Program-made: the position numbers and the translations under genes
NCBI GenBank assembly: GCA_045807125.1
Contig: JBJMHZ010000052.1
Coordinates: 124,001-188,000 of the forward strand
Length of the DNA stretch: 64,000 nucleotides
Direction: 5' to 3'
DNA from: JBJMHZ01 sp045807125
GTDB lineage: Bacteria; Actinomycetota; Actinomycetes; JAWWOL01
Shown here: positions 40,242 through 49,725 of the stretch, one piece after another
Layout of the letters: every line of letters starts with the position of its first letter
Numbering within the stretch: the first letter of the stretch is position 1
The notes under the pieces: generated by a model
What the model saw: the letters and a program-made list of their open reading frames with translations, nothing else
What the model was told of the DNA's origin: nothing
Database searches by the model: none

Positions 40242-41891
40242 ATGCCTACCGACGGACCGTTGATCGTCCAGTCCGACAAGACGCTGCTGCTCGAGGTCGA
40301 CCATCCGCTGGCCGGCGAGTGCCGGCGAGCCGTCGCGCCGTTCGCCGAGCTGGAGCGCGCGCCCGAGCACGTGCACACGTACCGGGTCACGCCGCTCGGG
40401 CTGTGGAACGCGCGCGCCGCCGGCCACGACGCCGAGCAGGTCGTCGACACGCTGCTGCGCTACTCGCGCTACTCGGTGCCGCACGCGCTGCTGGTCGACA
40501 TCGCCGAGACGATGGCGCGGTACGGCCGGCTGCAGCTGGCCAACTCGCCCGTGCACGGCCTCGTGCTGCGCTCGATCGACCGGGCCGTGCTCGAGGAGGT
40601 GCTGCGCAGCCGGAAGATCCAGCCGATGCTCGGTGCCCGCCTCGACGACGAGACGGTCGTCGTGCACCCGTCGCAGCGCGGCTTCCTCAAGCAGGCGCTG
40701 CTCAAGATCGGCTGGCCGGCGGAGGATCTCGCCGGCTACGTCGACGGCGAGGCGCACTCGATGGACCTCGTCGAGGACGGCTGGGCGCTCCGCCCGTACC
40801 AGCACCAGTCGGCCGAGGCGTTCCTGGCCGGCGGCAGCGGGGTCGTCGTGCTGCCCTGCGGGGCCGGCAAGACGCTCGTCGGCGCCGCCGCCATGGCCCT
40901 CGCCAAGTCGACGACGCTGATCCTCGTCACCAACACGGTCGCGGCCCGGCAGTGGAAGAGCGAGCTGCTGCGGCGGACGACGCTGACCGAGGAGGAGATC
41001 GGCGAGTACTCCGGAGAGCGCAAGGAGATCCGGCCGGTCACGATCGCGACGTACCAGGTGATGACGACCCGCCGCAAGGGCGTCTTCGCGCACCTGGAGC
41101 TGTTCGACGCGCGCGACTGGGGACTCATCATCTACGACGAGGTGCACCTGCTGCCGGCGCCGGTGTTCCGCTTCACCGCCGACATCCAGTCGCGGCGCCG
41201 GCTCGGGCTCACCGCCACGCTGGTCCGCGAGGACGGGCGCGAGGGCGACGTCTTCTCCCTCATCGGGCCGAAGCGCTTCGACGTGCCGTGGCGCGACATC
41301 GAGGCGCAGGGCTACATCGCGCCGGCCGAGTGCATCGAGGTGCGCGTGACGCTCACCGAGGCCGAGCGGCTCGACTACGCGACCGCGGAGCCGGAGGAGC
41401 GCTACCGGGTGGGCGCGACGACCCGCACCAAGACCAGGGTCGTCGAGCGGCTGGTCGAGCGGCACCGCGGCGAGCGCACGCTCGTCATTGGCCAGTACCT
41501 CGACCAGCTCGACGAGCTCGGCGCCGACATCGGCTGCCCGGTCATCAAGGGCGAGACCCGCACCGCCGAGCGCGAGCGCCTGTTCGAGGCGTTCCGGCAG
41601 GGCGAGGTCATGACGCTCGTCGTCAGCAAGGTGGCCAACTTCTCCGTCGACCTGCCGGAGGCCGCCGTCGCCATCCAGGTGTCGGGCACGTTCGGGTCGC
41701 GGCAGGAGGAGGCGCAGCGCCTCGGCCGGATCCTGCGCCCCAAGAGCGACGGCCGGCCGGCGCGGTTCTACTCGGTGGTCGCCCGCGACACCCTCGACCA
41801 GGAGTACGCCGCGCACCGGCAGCGCTTCCTCGCCGAGCAGGGCTACGCGTACGAGATCATCGACGCCGACGACATCCTCGCCGGCGACTGA
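40242..41891 (+). CDS. DNA repair helicase XPB (Ssl2/RAD25 type)
   Basis: This 549-residue superfamily 2 helicase has an N-terminal damage-recognition-like region (1-180), Q/I motifs LRPYQHQSAEAFLAGGSGVV and VLPCGAGKTLVGAA (Walker A), IIYDEVHLLPAP (DEVH box), the RED motif in LVREDGREGDVF, and late helicase motifs QVSGTFGSRQEEAQRLGRIL. It matches bacterial XPB, an ATP-dependent 3'-5' helicase of uncertain in vivo role, usually tied to nucleotide excision repair. ATG at 40242. It is divergent from the secreted LamG gene. Confidence 0.95.
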   Translation: MPTDGPLIVQSDKTLLLEVDHPLAGECRRAVAPFAELERAPEHVHTYRVTPLGLWNARAAGHDAEQVVDTLLRYSRYSVPHALLVDIAETMARYGRLQLANSPVHGLVLRSIDRAVLEEVLRSRKIQPMLGARLDDETVVVHPSQRGFLKQALLKIGWPAEDLAGYVDGEAHSMDLVEDGWALRPYQHQSAEAFLAGGSGVVVLPCGAGKTLVGAAAMALAKSTTLILVTNTVAARQWKSELLRRTTLTEEEIGEYSGERKEIRPVTIATYQVMTTRRKGVFAHLELFDARDWGLIIYDEVHLLPAPVFRFTADIQSRRRLGLTATLVREDGREGDVFSLIGPKRFDVPWRDIEAQGYIAPAECIEVRVTLTEAERLDYATAEPEERYRVGATTRTKTRVVERLVERHRGERTLVIGQYLDQLDELGADIGCPVIKGETRTAERERLFEAFRQGEVMTLVVSKVANFSVDLPEAAVAIQVSGTFGSRQEEAQRLGRILRPKSDGRPARFYSVVARDTLDQEYAAHRQRFLAEQGYAYEIIDADDILAGD

Positions 41892-41981
41892 GCCACCGGC
41901 GAGGCGAGGACTCGTCCGAGGCCACCGGACGGCGCTCACCGCCGTCCTATGCTGGTCGGACGGCGGCGGGAGGAGATGGCC

Positions 41982-42503
41982 ATGGCGCAACCCACCGAGA
42001 CAGAGCGCGCCGAGCTCGAGGCGCGCCGGGCCGAGCTGCGCAAGCGCTACCTGCTGCCGCTCGGCGAACGACCGGCGACCAACGGCCGCGGCATCCACCA
42101 CGCGGCGCTGATCTGCCACGACGTCGAGCGGACGATCGAGTTCTACCAGGGCCTGCTCGGCTTCCCGCTCGCCGAGCTGGTCGAGAACCGCGACTACCCC
42201 GGGTCGTCGCACTTCTTCTTCGACCTCGGCAACAAGACGCTGCTCGGCTTCTTCGACTTCCCCGGGCTCGGGCTCGAGCGAGGAGTCGAGTCGATCGGCT
42301 CCGTGCAGCACATCGCGATCGCGGTGCCGCCGCAGCGGCATGCGCAGCTGCGGGCCAAGCTCGACGAGGCAGGCGTCGCCTACAGCGGGCCCGATCGCGG
42401 GATCGAGGAGTCGCTCTACCTCCGCGACCCGGACGGCATCGGCATCGAGCTGCTGTCCGACCCGCTGATGTACTTCGCCGGCCGGCAGCTCGACGAGGGC
42501 TGA
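41982..42503 (+). CDS. VOC family dioxygenase-like protein
   Basis: This 173-residue glyoxalase/dioxygenase-fold protein has two beta-alpha-beta modules: GIHHAALICHDVERTIEFYQ and SVQHIAIAVPPQRHAQLRAK, ending YLRDPDGIGIELL. The putative metal ligands are the two histidines (HHA, QHIA) and the C-terminal Glu, so it could be catalytic. ATG at 41982 is six nt after GGGAGGAG; an ATG two codons earlier abuts that site and is less likely. It is coupled to the next small gene by TGATG. Confidence 0.87.
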   Translation: MAQPTETERAELEARRAELRKRYLLPLGERPATNGRGIHHAALICHDVERTIEFYQGLLGFPLAELVENRDYPGSSHFFFDLGNKTLLGFFDFPGLGLERGVESIGSVQHIAIAVPPQRHAQLRAKLDEAGVAYSGPDRGIEESLYLRDPDGIGIELLSDPLMYFAGRQLDEG

Positions 42504-42838
42504 TGCCGGCGGACGACGTGCTGGCGGCGGCCGCCGAGGCGGTCCGGCACGACCTGGAGGCGACCGGCGCCTGGACGGCTGCCGCCGCCCGCGCCCTCGA
42601 CCACGGCCTCGCCCATCGCCGGTGGTGGCTGACCCAGTGGCCGGACGGGGCGCCGCACGTGCCGGGCCTGCTGGCCCAGGACGTGCAGGACGCCGTGCAC
42701 GAGACGGCCGACGACCGGTGGCCGCGCTGCCCCGAGCACCCCGACCACCCGCTGCTCGTCGAGCCGGACCTCGGCCCCGACCCGTTCTGGGTGTGCCACC
42801 GCACCGGGCTGCCGGTGGCCCAGGTCGGCGACCTGTAG
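42503..42838 (+). CDS. Hypothetical protein coupled to VOC gene
   Basis: This 111-residue soluble protein has an N-terminal helical half (LAAAAEAVRHDLEATGAWTA). A C-terminal half carries RCPEHPDHPLLVEPDLGPDP and FWVCHRTGLPVAQVG, i.e. a Cys/His pair arrangement that could bind a metal. The start overlaps the VOC stop codon (TGATG). Similar short proteins occur in actinobacteria without a known function. Confidence 0.7.
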   Translation: MPADDVLAAAAEAVRHDLEATGAWTAAAARALDHGLAHRRWWLTQWPDGAPHVPGLLAQDVQDAVHETADDRWPRCPEHPDHPLLVEPDLGPDPFWVCHRTGLPVAQVGDL

Positions 42839-42888
42839 CGGCCGGCCGCCGAGATGCGCGACGCCAGGCGAGCTGGATCAGCGAGCCC

Positions 42889-43440
42889 TCAGCCGAAGTC
42901 GACCGAGCCGGTGCTCACCGTCCCCGCCTGCCGGCCGGGGGCGTCGTAGTTCTTCCAGTACAGGTTGGCGTGGTCGATGACCTTGTCGGGCGGTGGAGCG
43001 CCCCACTCGGTGAGGTCCTCGGTGGTGTGGGCGTCGGCGACGAGCGTCGTGTCATAGCCCCGGACGATCGCGCCGTGCAGCGTGGACATGATGCAGGCGT
43101 CGGTCTGAGCGCCGGCGACGATCAGCCGCCCCACCTTGCGCTCCGCGAGCACCGCCTCGAGGTCGGTGGCCTCGAAGGAGTCGCCGTAGTGCTTGTGCAC
43201 CACCGGCTCGGACTGCTCCTGCGCCAGCTCCGGGACGTAGCGCCAGCCGTCGCTGCCCTCGACCAGGTTGTCGCCGGAGTGCTGCACCCACACGACGGGC
43301 ACGCTCTGCGCCCTGGCCTTGTCGACCAGGGAAGCGATGTTGGCGATGACGCCGTCGCGGTCGTGCGCGCCGGCCACGACGTCGTTCTGGACGTCGATGA
43401 CGAGCAAGGCGGTGTGGGGACGGTCGGGCAACGTGGTCAT
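42889..43440 (-). CDS. Isochorismatase-family cysteine hydrolase
   Basis: This 183-residue hydrolase has the catalytic triad region LLVIDVQNDVV (Asp17), a Lys near position 95-100 (LAERKVGRLIVAG) and the nucleophile Cys in AGAQTDACIMSTLHGAI, preceded by the usual cis-peptide position. It may be a nicotinamidase-like or other amide hydrolase; the substrate is unclear. ATG at 43440 follows GGAGGAGAGA. Confidence 0.92.
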   Translation of the reverse strand: MTTLPDRPHTALLVIDVQNDVVAGAHDRDGVIANIASLVDKARAQSVPVVWVQHSGDNLVEGSDGWRYVPELAQEQSEPVVHKHYGDSFEATDLEAVLAERKVGRLIVAGAQTDACIMSTLHGAIVRGYDTTLVADAHTTEDLTEWGAPPPDKVIDHANLYWKNYDAPGRQAGTVSTGSVDFG

Positions 43441-43538
43441 TCTCTCTCCTCCTGGTGGGCTGATGAGCGCACACGCTACGCGGGGCCACCGACAATTTCG
43501 CCGCCCCGCGCTCCGAGCTCCGTGACGCGGGGAACGCG

Positions 43539-43570
43539 ACGAGGGCGGCCCCTTCCGGGACCGCCCTCGT
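43539..43570 (-). terminator. groEL terminator
   Basis: ACGAGGGCGG (43539-43548) pairs perfectly with CCGCCCTCGT (43561-43570) around a C/T-rich loop, 27 nt past the groEL stop codon. The loop can add further GC pairs. Confidence 0.8.
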
Positions 43571-43596
43571 ACCGCTTTCGCGTGCTGCGTCAGGAC

Positions 43597-45228
<1,632 letters not shown>

Positions 45229-45348
45229 TCGGTGGTCCTCCCCATCCGAACACTGACACGGATGCGACCGGGCCACGGCGCCCGCGACGGACGGCCCGCT
45301 CCCCGGCCGCGGGGCGGACCCCGCGCCGGTCGGCCTCACCGCCCCGGT

Positions 45349-45375
45349 CTGTCACTCGACTCGTTGGAGTGCTAA
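45349..45375 (-). promoter_or_regulatory. CIRCE operator 1 (HrcA site), imperfect
   Basis: CTGTCACTC (45349-45357), a 9-nt spacer, then GAGTGCTAA (45367-45375). The right half matches the CIRCE consensus perfectly, the left half at six of nine positions. It lies about 120 nt upstream of groEL, in the expected 5' leader position. Confidence 0.75.
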
Positions 45376-45382
45376 GGAATTC

Positions 45383-45409
45383 TTAGCACTCGGGCACCGC
45401 GAGTGCAAG
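45383..45409 (-). promoter_or_regulatory. CIRCE operator 2 (HrcA site) and overlapping promoter
   Basis: TTAGCACTC (45383-45391), a 9-nt spacer, then GAGTGCAAG (45401-45409), close to the consensus TTAGCACTC-N9-GAGTGCTAA. On the groEL strand TTGCAC followed after 17-18 nt by TAAGAAT can serve as -35 and -10, so HrcA bound here would cover the promoter. Confidence 0.85.
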
Positions 45410-45424
45410 CTCGCGGCCGGACCG

Positions 45425-45988
45425 TCAGGCATCCACTGGCCGCTGGTAGCGGCTCGCCGCCCGCCACGCCGGGTGGGTCCTCGGCAGGTCGGTGACGTCG
45501 CCGCAGTGCGCGAAACCGGCCCGCTCGTAGTACGCCCGCAGCCCCCGGTTGTGCGCCACGCAGTCCAGCCGCAGCCAGCGCCGGCCGGCGTCGGCGACCA
45601 GCGCACCGGCGTGCGCGAGCAGCAGCAGCCCGACGCCGCGCCCGGCGAGCTCGCGGCGCACCGCCAGCTGGTGGACGTAGCCAGCGTCGTCGTGGTCGGG
45701 ACGGTCGCCCCAGACCACCGGGTCGGCCCACACCAGCGCGTACGTGCCCACGATGCGCCCCCGCTCGACCGCGGCCTGCACCTCCCCGGCGGCCAGTGCG
45801 GGGGCCAGCCAGTCGCGGTCGAACCGGCCCGGCCACTGGTCGATGCACCGGTCGTGCAGCCAGCCGGCCGCCTCGTCGAGCACGGCGAGGACAGCGTCGA
45901 GGTCGTCGGCGGTCGCCGGGCGCAGCAGCACGTCCCCAGTATCCCGGCCCGGCGAGAGAGCCTCGCCCTGCGATTCAGCGTCATCCAT
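45425..45988 (-). CDS. GNAT family N-acetyltransferase
   Basis: This 187-residue acetyltransferase shows motif A in VHQLAVRRELAGRGVGLLLL (R/Q-x-x-G-x-G/A acetyl-CoA loop) and a late motif B RLDCVAHNRGLRAYYERAGF. It opens RPATADDLDAVLAVLDEAAG. The substrate is unknown. The start at ATG 45988 is uncertain; GTG at about 45932 would give a shorter form beginning at the fold. It is divergent from the PRC-barrel gene. Confidence 0.88.
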   Translation of the reverse strand: MDDAESQGEALSPGRDTGDVLLRPATADDLDAVLAVLDEAAGWLHDRCIDQWPGRFDRDWLAPALAAGEVQAAVERGRIVGTYALVWADPVVWGDRPDHDDAGYVHQLAVRRELAGRGVGLLLLAHAGALVADAGRRWLRLDCVAHNRGLRAYYERAGFAHCGDVTDLPRTHPAWRAASRYQRPVDA

Positions 45989-46043
45989 GCGCTCGTCGGG
46001 TATCCCGACCGGCAGAGCACTTCCGCACCGACAGGAGCGAGCA

Positions 46044-46718
46044 ATGGCGCTGGATGAGCAGTCACTGGAGAGCGCGGTCGTCGTCGACTGCGAGGGCAAG
46101 GAGGTCGGCAACGTCCTCGAGGTGCACCGCGACGCCTTCTCGGGGCGGCCGGCATGGGTGGCGGTCCGCGGCGGGCTGCTGCACGGCAAGTCCCTGGTCC
46201 CGGTCGGCGACACCGAGCCGGTCGACGGGCGGCTCCAGGTGCCCTACGACGCGGCGACGATCCGCAAGGCTCCCTACGTCGACCTGACCAGCGAGGAGCT
46301 GGTCGAGGAGGAGACCAAGCGCGAGGGCGGCGAGGCCGAGTCGATCCACGACGACAAGACCAGCCGGCAGCGTCGCGAGGACGTCTGGGCGCTCTACGAG
46401 TACTACGGGCTGCCGTTCGGCCGGCCGGACACCACCGGGGCGGCGAGCCCGGAGGCCGAGTACGGCTTCGGCAGCGCAGGCACCACGCCGGACGCCGAGG
46501 GCGCGGCCAGGACGCCGGAGGAGATCGCCGAGGCCTACCCCGACGCGCCCGGCATCGGCACCGCGGCGGAGAGCCCCGGCGCGACCGGCGTCGCGATGAC
46601 CGGCGGTGGCGCCGGCACGCTGCCGATCGAGGGCGAGGCCGCCATGGCGCTTCGGCGGTCCGAGGGCGAGCCCGAGGACGGCGCCACCCGGCTCGGGGAC
46701 GAGCCGGGGCGCGGCTGA
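46044..46718 (+). CDS. PRC-barrel domain protein
   Basis: This 224-residue protein has residues 8-85 as a PRC-barrel (SAVVVDCEGKEVGNVLEVHR, GLLHGKSLVPV, VPYDAATIRKAPYVD). The rest is low-complexity and acidic/Gly-rich, with a Glu-rich linker and repeated TPEE/AEGA segments. Such proteins are often stress-related in actinobacteria and bind RNA or membrane components, but evidence is slight. AGGAG precedes the ATG. A strong terminator follows. Confidence 0.87.
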   Translation: MALDEQSLESAVVVDCEGKEVGNVLEVHRDAFSGRPAWVAVRGGLLHGKSLVPVGDTEPVDGRLQVPYDAATIRKAPYVDLTSEELVEEETKREGGEAESIHDDKTSRQRREDVWALYEYYGLPFGRPDTTGAASPEAEYGFGSAGTTPDAEGAARTPEEIAEAYPDAPGIGTAAESPGATGVAMTGGGAGTLPIEGEAAMALRRSEGEPEDGATRLGDEPGRG

Positions 46719-46740
46719 TCCGCCGCCCCGCGCGAGAGCA

Positions 46741-46778
46741 CGACGGCCCGGCGCCCCCGCGGAGGTGCCGGGCCGTCG
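46741..46778. terminator. Terminator after the PRC-barrel gene
   Basis: CGACGGCCCGGC (46741-46752) and GCCGGGCCGTCG (46767-46778) form a perfect 12-bp stem with a 14-nt loop, 22 nt after the PRC-barrel stop. Being symmetric it could also stop transcripts from the cold-shock gene on the other strand. Confidence 0.82.
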
Positions 46779-46786
46779 GCCGTACC

Positions 46787-46912
46787 GAGCTGTACCGAGA
46801 CTGTGCTGAGCTGTACCGAGACTGTGCTGAGCTGTACCGAGACTGTGCTGAGCTGTACCGAGACTGTGCTGAGCTGTACCGAGACTGTGCTGAGCTGTGC
46901 CGAGGCTGTGCT
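46787..46912. repeat. Six-copy 21-bp tandem repeat
   Basis: The unit GAGCTGTACCGAGACTGTGC plus T runs at 46787-46807 and repeats exactly through 46891 (five copies); a sixth, diverged by two substitutions, ends at 46912. It fills the gap between the PRC-barrel terminator and the cold-shock stop codon. Unit length is seven codons, so frames stay open on both strands (LYRDCAE / AQHSLGT). Five identical copies indicate recent expansion. No spacers exist, so it is not CRISPR. Confidence 0.95.
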
Positions 46913-46917
46913 GAGGG

Positions 46918-47118
46918 TCAGACCGGGCGAACCTGGTCTGCCTGCGGGCCCTTCTGGCCCTGGCTGATCTCGAACTGCACCCGCTGACCCTCGTCGAGGC
47001 TCTTGTAGCCCTCGGCCAGGATGGCGCTGTAGTGGACGAACACGTCCGGGCCACCATCGACGGCGATGAAGCCGTAGCCCTTCTCAGCGTTGAACCACTT
47101 CACTGTGCCCTGTGCCAC
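46918..47118 (-). CDS. cspA: Cold-shock protein CspA-type
   Basis: This 66-residue cold-shock protein, AQGTVKWFNAEKGYGFIAVD, has RNP1 (KGYGFI) and RNP2 (VFVHYSAI) motifs and ends PQADQVRPV. It is a single-stranded nucleic acid chaperone. GTG at 47118 is preceded by GGGAG. A 290-nt intergenic stretch upstream is long enough for the structured leader typical of csp genes. The stop codon lies 5 nt from a 21-bp tandem repeat array. Confidence 0.95.
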   Translation of the reverse strand: MAQGTVKWFNAEKGYGFIAVDGGPDVFVHYSAILAEGYKSLDEGQRVQFEISQGQKGPQADQVRPV

Positions 47119-47408
47119 GTTGTGCTCCCTGTCCACGTTGTGCTTCACCCTCACACCTCGCGAGGACGGGTCTTCCTTCGAACCGGACCCCGTGGACAGC
47201 AGGGCCCGCGATTCGGTTCCGCGGGCGTGGCGAGCTGGTGTGCACACGACACGAGAACTTGTGACCGCCGCTGATCGTACACATCCGCCGCATCAAGGCA
47301 ACAGTATCGGGCGCGAAACCGGCATCGAGGACGACAGAGCTTCCCGGGGCCTCCCCGGGCTTCCCCTGGCTTTCCCGGCCCCCCGCGCGCTGCGCGAGAC
47401 TTGCTGCC

Positions 47409-47930
47409 GTGATGGAGCCCGTGATCGAGCCCGTGACGGTTCGCGCGCTCACCGCCGCCGACGATCCGGGACGGCTGCGCGACCTGCGGCTGGAGATGCT
47501 GGCCGACGCGCCGCTCGCCTACCTGGAGCGCATCGAGGACGCCCGCCGCCACCCGCTCTCGTACTGGACGGAGCGGGTGCACCGCTACGCCGGCGGGGTC
47601 GATCGGCAGCTCTACGTCGCCGAGGCCGGGAACGGGGCGTGGGTCGCCCAGGCCGGCGGCTACCTCGACCGGTCGGGGCTCGCGTACCTGGTGTCGGTGT
47701 ACGTCCGCCCTGCGCACCGCGGGCGCGGGCTGCTGGAGCGGCTGGCCGCACCGGTCTTCGACTGGGCAACGGCGCGCGGCTCGACCGAGATCCGGCTCGA
47801 GGTCGCCAGGGAGAACGCGCGGGCGGTCGCCGCGTACCGCCGGCTCGGGTTCGTGCCGACCGGCCGCAGCCAGCCGCACCCGCTCTACCCGAGGCGAAGC
47901 GTCGAGATCGAGATGTCGAGGCCGCTTTGA
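47409..47930 (+). CDS. GNAT family N-acetyltransferase
   Basis: This 173-residue acetyltransferase has the acetyl-CoA loop VSVYVRPAHRGRGLLERLAA and the C-terminal RLEVARENARAVAAYRRLGF. It opens VTVRALTAADDPGRLRDLRL. GTG 47409 is followed directly by an ATG, so the start may be one codon later; no ribosome site is seen. Substrate unknown. Confidence 0.9.
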   Translation: MMEPVIEPVTVRALTAADDPGRLRDLRLEMLADAPLAYLERIEDARRHPLSYWTERVHRYAGGVDRQLYVAEAGNGAWVAQAGGYLDRSGLAYLVSVYVRPAHRGRGLLERLAAPVFDWATARGSTEIRLEVARENARAVAAYRRLGFVPTGRSQPHPLYPRRSVEIEMSRPL

Positions 47931-47952
47931 CGGGCGCCCCGGGCCGGTCAGG

Positions 47953-48270
47953 TCACGACCAGTCGGGGCCGTAGCGCAGGTAGTGCTTGATCCAGCGGTC
48001 CCACAGCGAGTCGGCGATGTGCGGCGGCATGCGCAGCCGGGTGCAGAAGTCGGCGTGCGCGAGGTGGTGCGGGGCGGCCTCGGCGCCCGCCCGCCGGCGC
48101 ATGTGGTCGAGATAGGTGGCGAACAGGTCGCGCCGCACCGGCGCCGGCAACCCGGCCGGCCGCGTCAGCCGCGGGTCGACCGGGTGCGGCTGGACCCGGC
48201 CGGCGCTCGCCGCCGAGCCGGCCGGATCGGTCGTGGCGCCGGCGACGGGCGCGCCCGGCACGAGGGTCAT
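47953..48270 (-). CDS. Small hypothetical protein, second gene of a two-gene operon
   Basis: This 105-residue protein has a low-complexity Ala/Pro N-terminus (about 45 residues). A conserved-looking helical half follows, containing DLFATYLDHMRRRAGAEAAP and MPPHIADSLWDRWIKHYLRY, ending GPDWS. I do not recognise the family. The start is ATG at 48270 with GGGGAG 8 nt upstream; GTG 48279, which overlaps the stop of the preceding small gene, is possible. It is tightly linked to a 55-codon gene just upstream. Confidence 0.6.
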   Translation of the reverse strand: MTLVPGAPVAGATTDPAGSAASAGRVQPHPVDPRLTRPAGLPAPVRRDLFATYLDHMRRRAGAEAAPHHLAHADFCTRLRMPPHIADSLWDRWIKHYLRYGPDWS

Positions 48271-48275
48271 CGTCC

Positions 48276-48443
48276 TCACTCCCCGATCCCGGTCGTGAGG
48301 GCACCCGGCGACGGCCGGCCGGCGGCCGCGCCCGCGGTCCCCCCGACCGCGTCGATCCGCTTCGGGCCGTGGCCCGTGCTGAGGTGCATGGTGAACTGCG
48401 CTGCCGCGTCGATGGCGGACGATACGGCGGTCGATGTCGTCAT
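48276..48443 (-). CDS. Small peptide gene, first of a two-gene operon
   Basis: A 55-residue peptide begins MTTSTAVSSAIDAAAQFTMH and continues with LSTGHGPKRIDAVGG, then an Ala/Gly/Pro-rich tail. It has no signal peptide or membrane segment. ATG at 48443 follows GAGAGGG. The stop codon lies 5 nt before the next gene's ATG. Size and pairing recall precursor or antitoxin genes, but no family is recognised, and the VGG near residue 35 is not at a convincing leader boundary. Confidence 0.55.
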   Translation of the reverse strand: MTTSTAVSSAIDAAAQFTMHLSTGHGPKRIDAVGGTAGAAAGRPSPGALTTGIGE

Positions 48444-48735
48444 GAGCGAGGCCCTCTCATCTTTCCCACGGCCGATCGCGCCATGGGCCGGAATTGGCAC
48501 CTGTCACGGGAGGCCTCGCGATGGAGACGTCCGTGATGGTTGCCGGGGCTTCGCCGGGCCGGTCCCTCTGCCCCTCTGGATGAGCGATATGTAGTTTGCG
48601 GTGGCTAACCTGGACGCAACCACGGGGGTGCGTCTGGTCGGCTCGCCGCCTGCCAGTCTTGGTCAGATCCGGTGGCTCGTCAATGCGAGAGGACCGTCCA
48701 GCATCGCTGGAGAAGCTGGGGAAGGGAGCCACGCG
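48444..48735. other. Intergenic divergent promoter region
   Basis: This stretch of about 290 nt lies between the small-peptide operon (minus) and gpgS (plus). An open frame from 48601 joins gpgS, but the ribosome site and family start are at 48736. Nothing else is recognised; promoters for both directions are expected here. Confidence 0.5.
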
Positions 48736-49725
48736 ATGCGACCGGACGTGCGCCGCTGGTTCGAGCGCCGGACGTCGGCGGCGGCCGACTGGCCGCTCGC
48801 GACGCTGCTCGACGCGAAGCACCGCCGCGACACCGGCCCGCTCACCGTCAGCGTGGTGCTGCCCGCGCTCGACGAGGCCCGGACGATCGGCCCCATCGTC
48901 GAGGCGATCCACGGCGAGCTGGTCGCCGGCTGCGGCCTGGTCGACGAGCTCGTCGTCATCGACTCCGGCTCCGGCGACGGCACCGCGAGCGTCGCCGCGG
49001 CGGCCGGAGCGACCGTCCTGGCGCACCAGGACGTGCTGCCGGAGCTGGGCACCAGGGACGGCAAGGGCGAGGCCCTCTGGAAGTCGCTGCACGCCACCAC
49101 CGGCGACGTGCTCGTCTTCGTCGACGCCGACCTGCTCGACTTCGACGCCCGCTTCGTGACCGGGCTGCTCGGGCCGCTGCTCACCGACCCGGCGGTGGGC
49201 TTCGTCAAGGCGACCTACGACCGCGCTCTCGACACCGGCGCGACCGTGCTGCCGGCCGGCGGGGGGCGGGTGACCGAGCTCGTCGCCCGTCCCCTGCTCG
49301 ACCTGCACTGGCCCCGGCTGGCCGGCTTCGTCCAGCCGCTGGCCGGGGAGTACGCCGGCCGCCGCGACGTCCTCGAGCGGCTGCCCTTCGTCTGCGGGTA
49401 CGGCGTCGAGCTCGCGATGCTGATCGACCTGCTCGACCTCGTCGGCCTCGACGCGCTGGCCCAGGTCGACCTCGGGCGGCGGGCCCATCGCAACCGCGAC
49501 GACGCGGCGCTCGGGCGCATGGCGGCGGCCATCTGGTGCACCGCCCTCGGCCGGCTCACCAGCGAAGGGCGGCTGAGCATGACCACGGGCCCGGCACCGG
49601 CCCTGACCCAGTTCGAGCGGGCGGACGGCGGCTACGCCGCGGTGACCACCGAGGTCGAGGTGCACGAGCGGCCGCCGATGCTCTCGGTGCCCGGCTACGC
49701 CCGCCGCCGCGCCGCGGCGTCCTGA
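48736..49725 (+). CDS. gpgS: Glucosyl-3-phosphoglycerate synthase
   Basis: This 329-residue GT-A glycosyltransferase (GT81) has VSVVLPALDEARTIGPIVEA, VIDSGSGDGT (nucleotide-sugar Asp), the metal-binding DAD in VFVDADLLDF, and GYGVELAMLIDLLD. It makes glucosyl-3-phosphoglycerate, the first step to glucosylglycerate and to methylglucose lipopolysaccharides in actinobacteria. ATG at 48736 follows GGGAG. Close to otsA and otsB, it fits a compatible-solute cluster. Its 3' end overlaps the convergent CDF gene by 31 nt. Confidence 0.93.
   Translation: MRPDVRRWFERRTSAAADWPLATLLDAKHRRDTGPLTVSVVLPALDEARTIGPIVEAIHGELVAGCGLVDELVVIDSGSGDGTASVAAAAGATVLAHQDVLPELGTRDGKGEALWKSLHATTGDVLVFVDADLLDFDARFVTGLLGPLLTDPAVGFVKATYDRALDTGATVLPAGGGRVTELVARPLLDLHWPRLAGFVQPLAGEYAGRRDVLERLPFVCGYGVELAMLIDLLDLVGLDALAQVDLGRRAHRNRDDAALGRMAAAIWCTALGRLTSEGRLSMTTGPAPALTQFERADGGYAAVTTEVEVHERPPMLSVPGYARRRAAAS

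Noticed and set aside
46787..46912. Regular 21-bp repeats as a CRISPR array
   Set aside because: Units are contiguous without spacers, and no cas genes are present.
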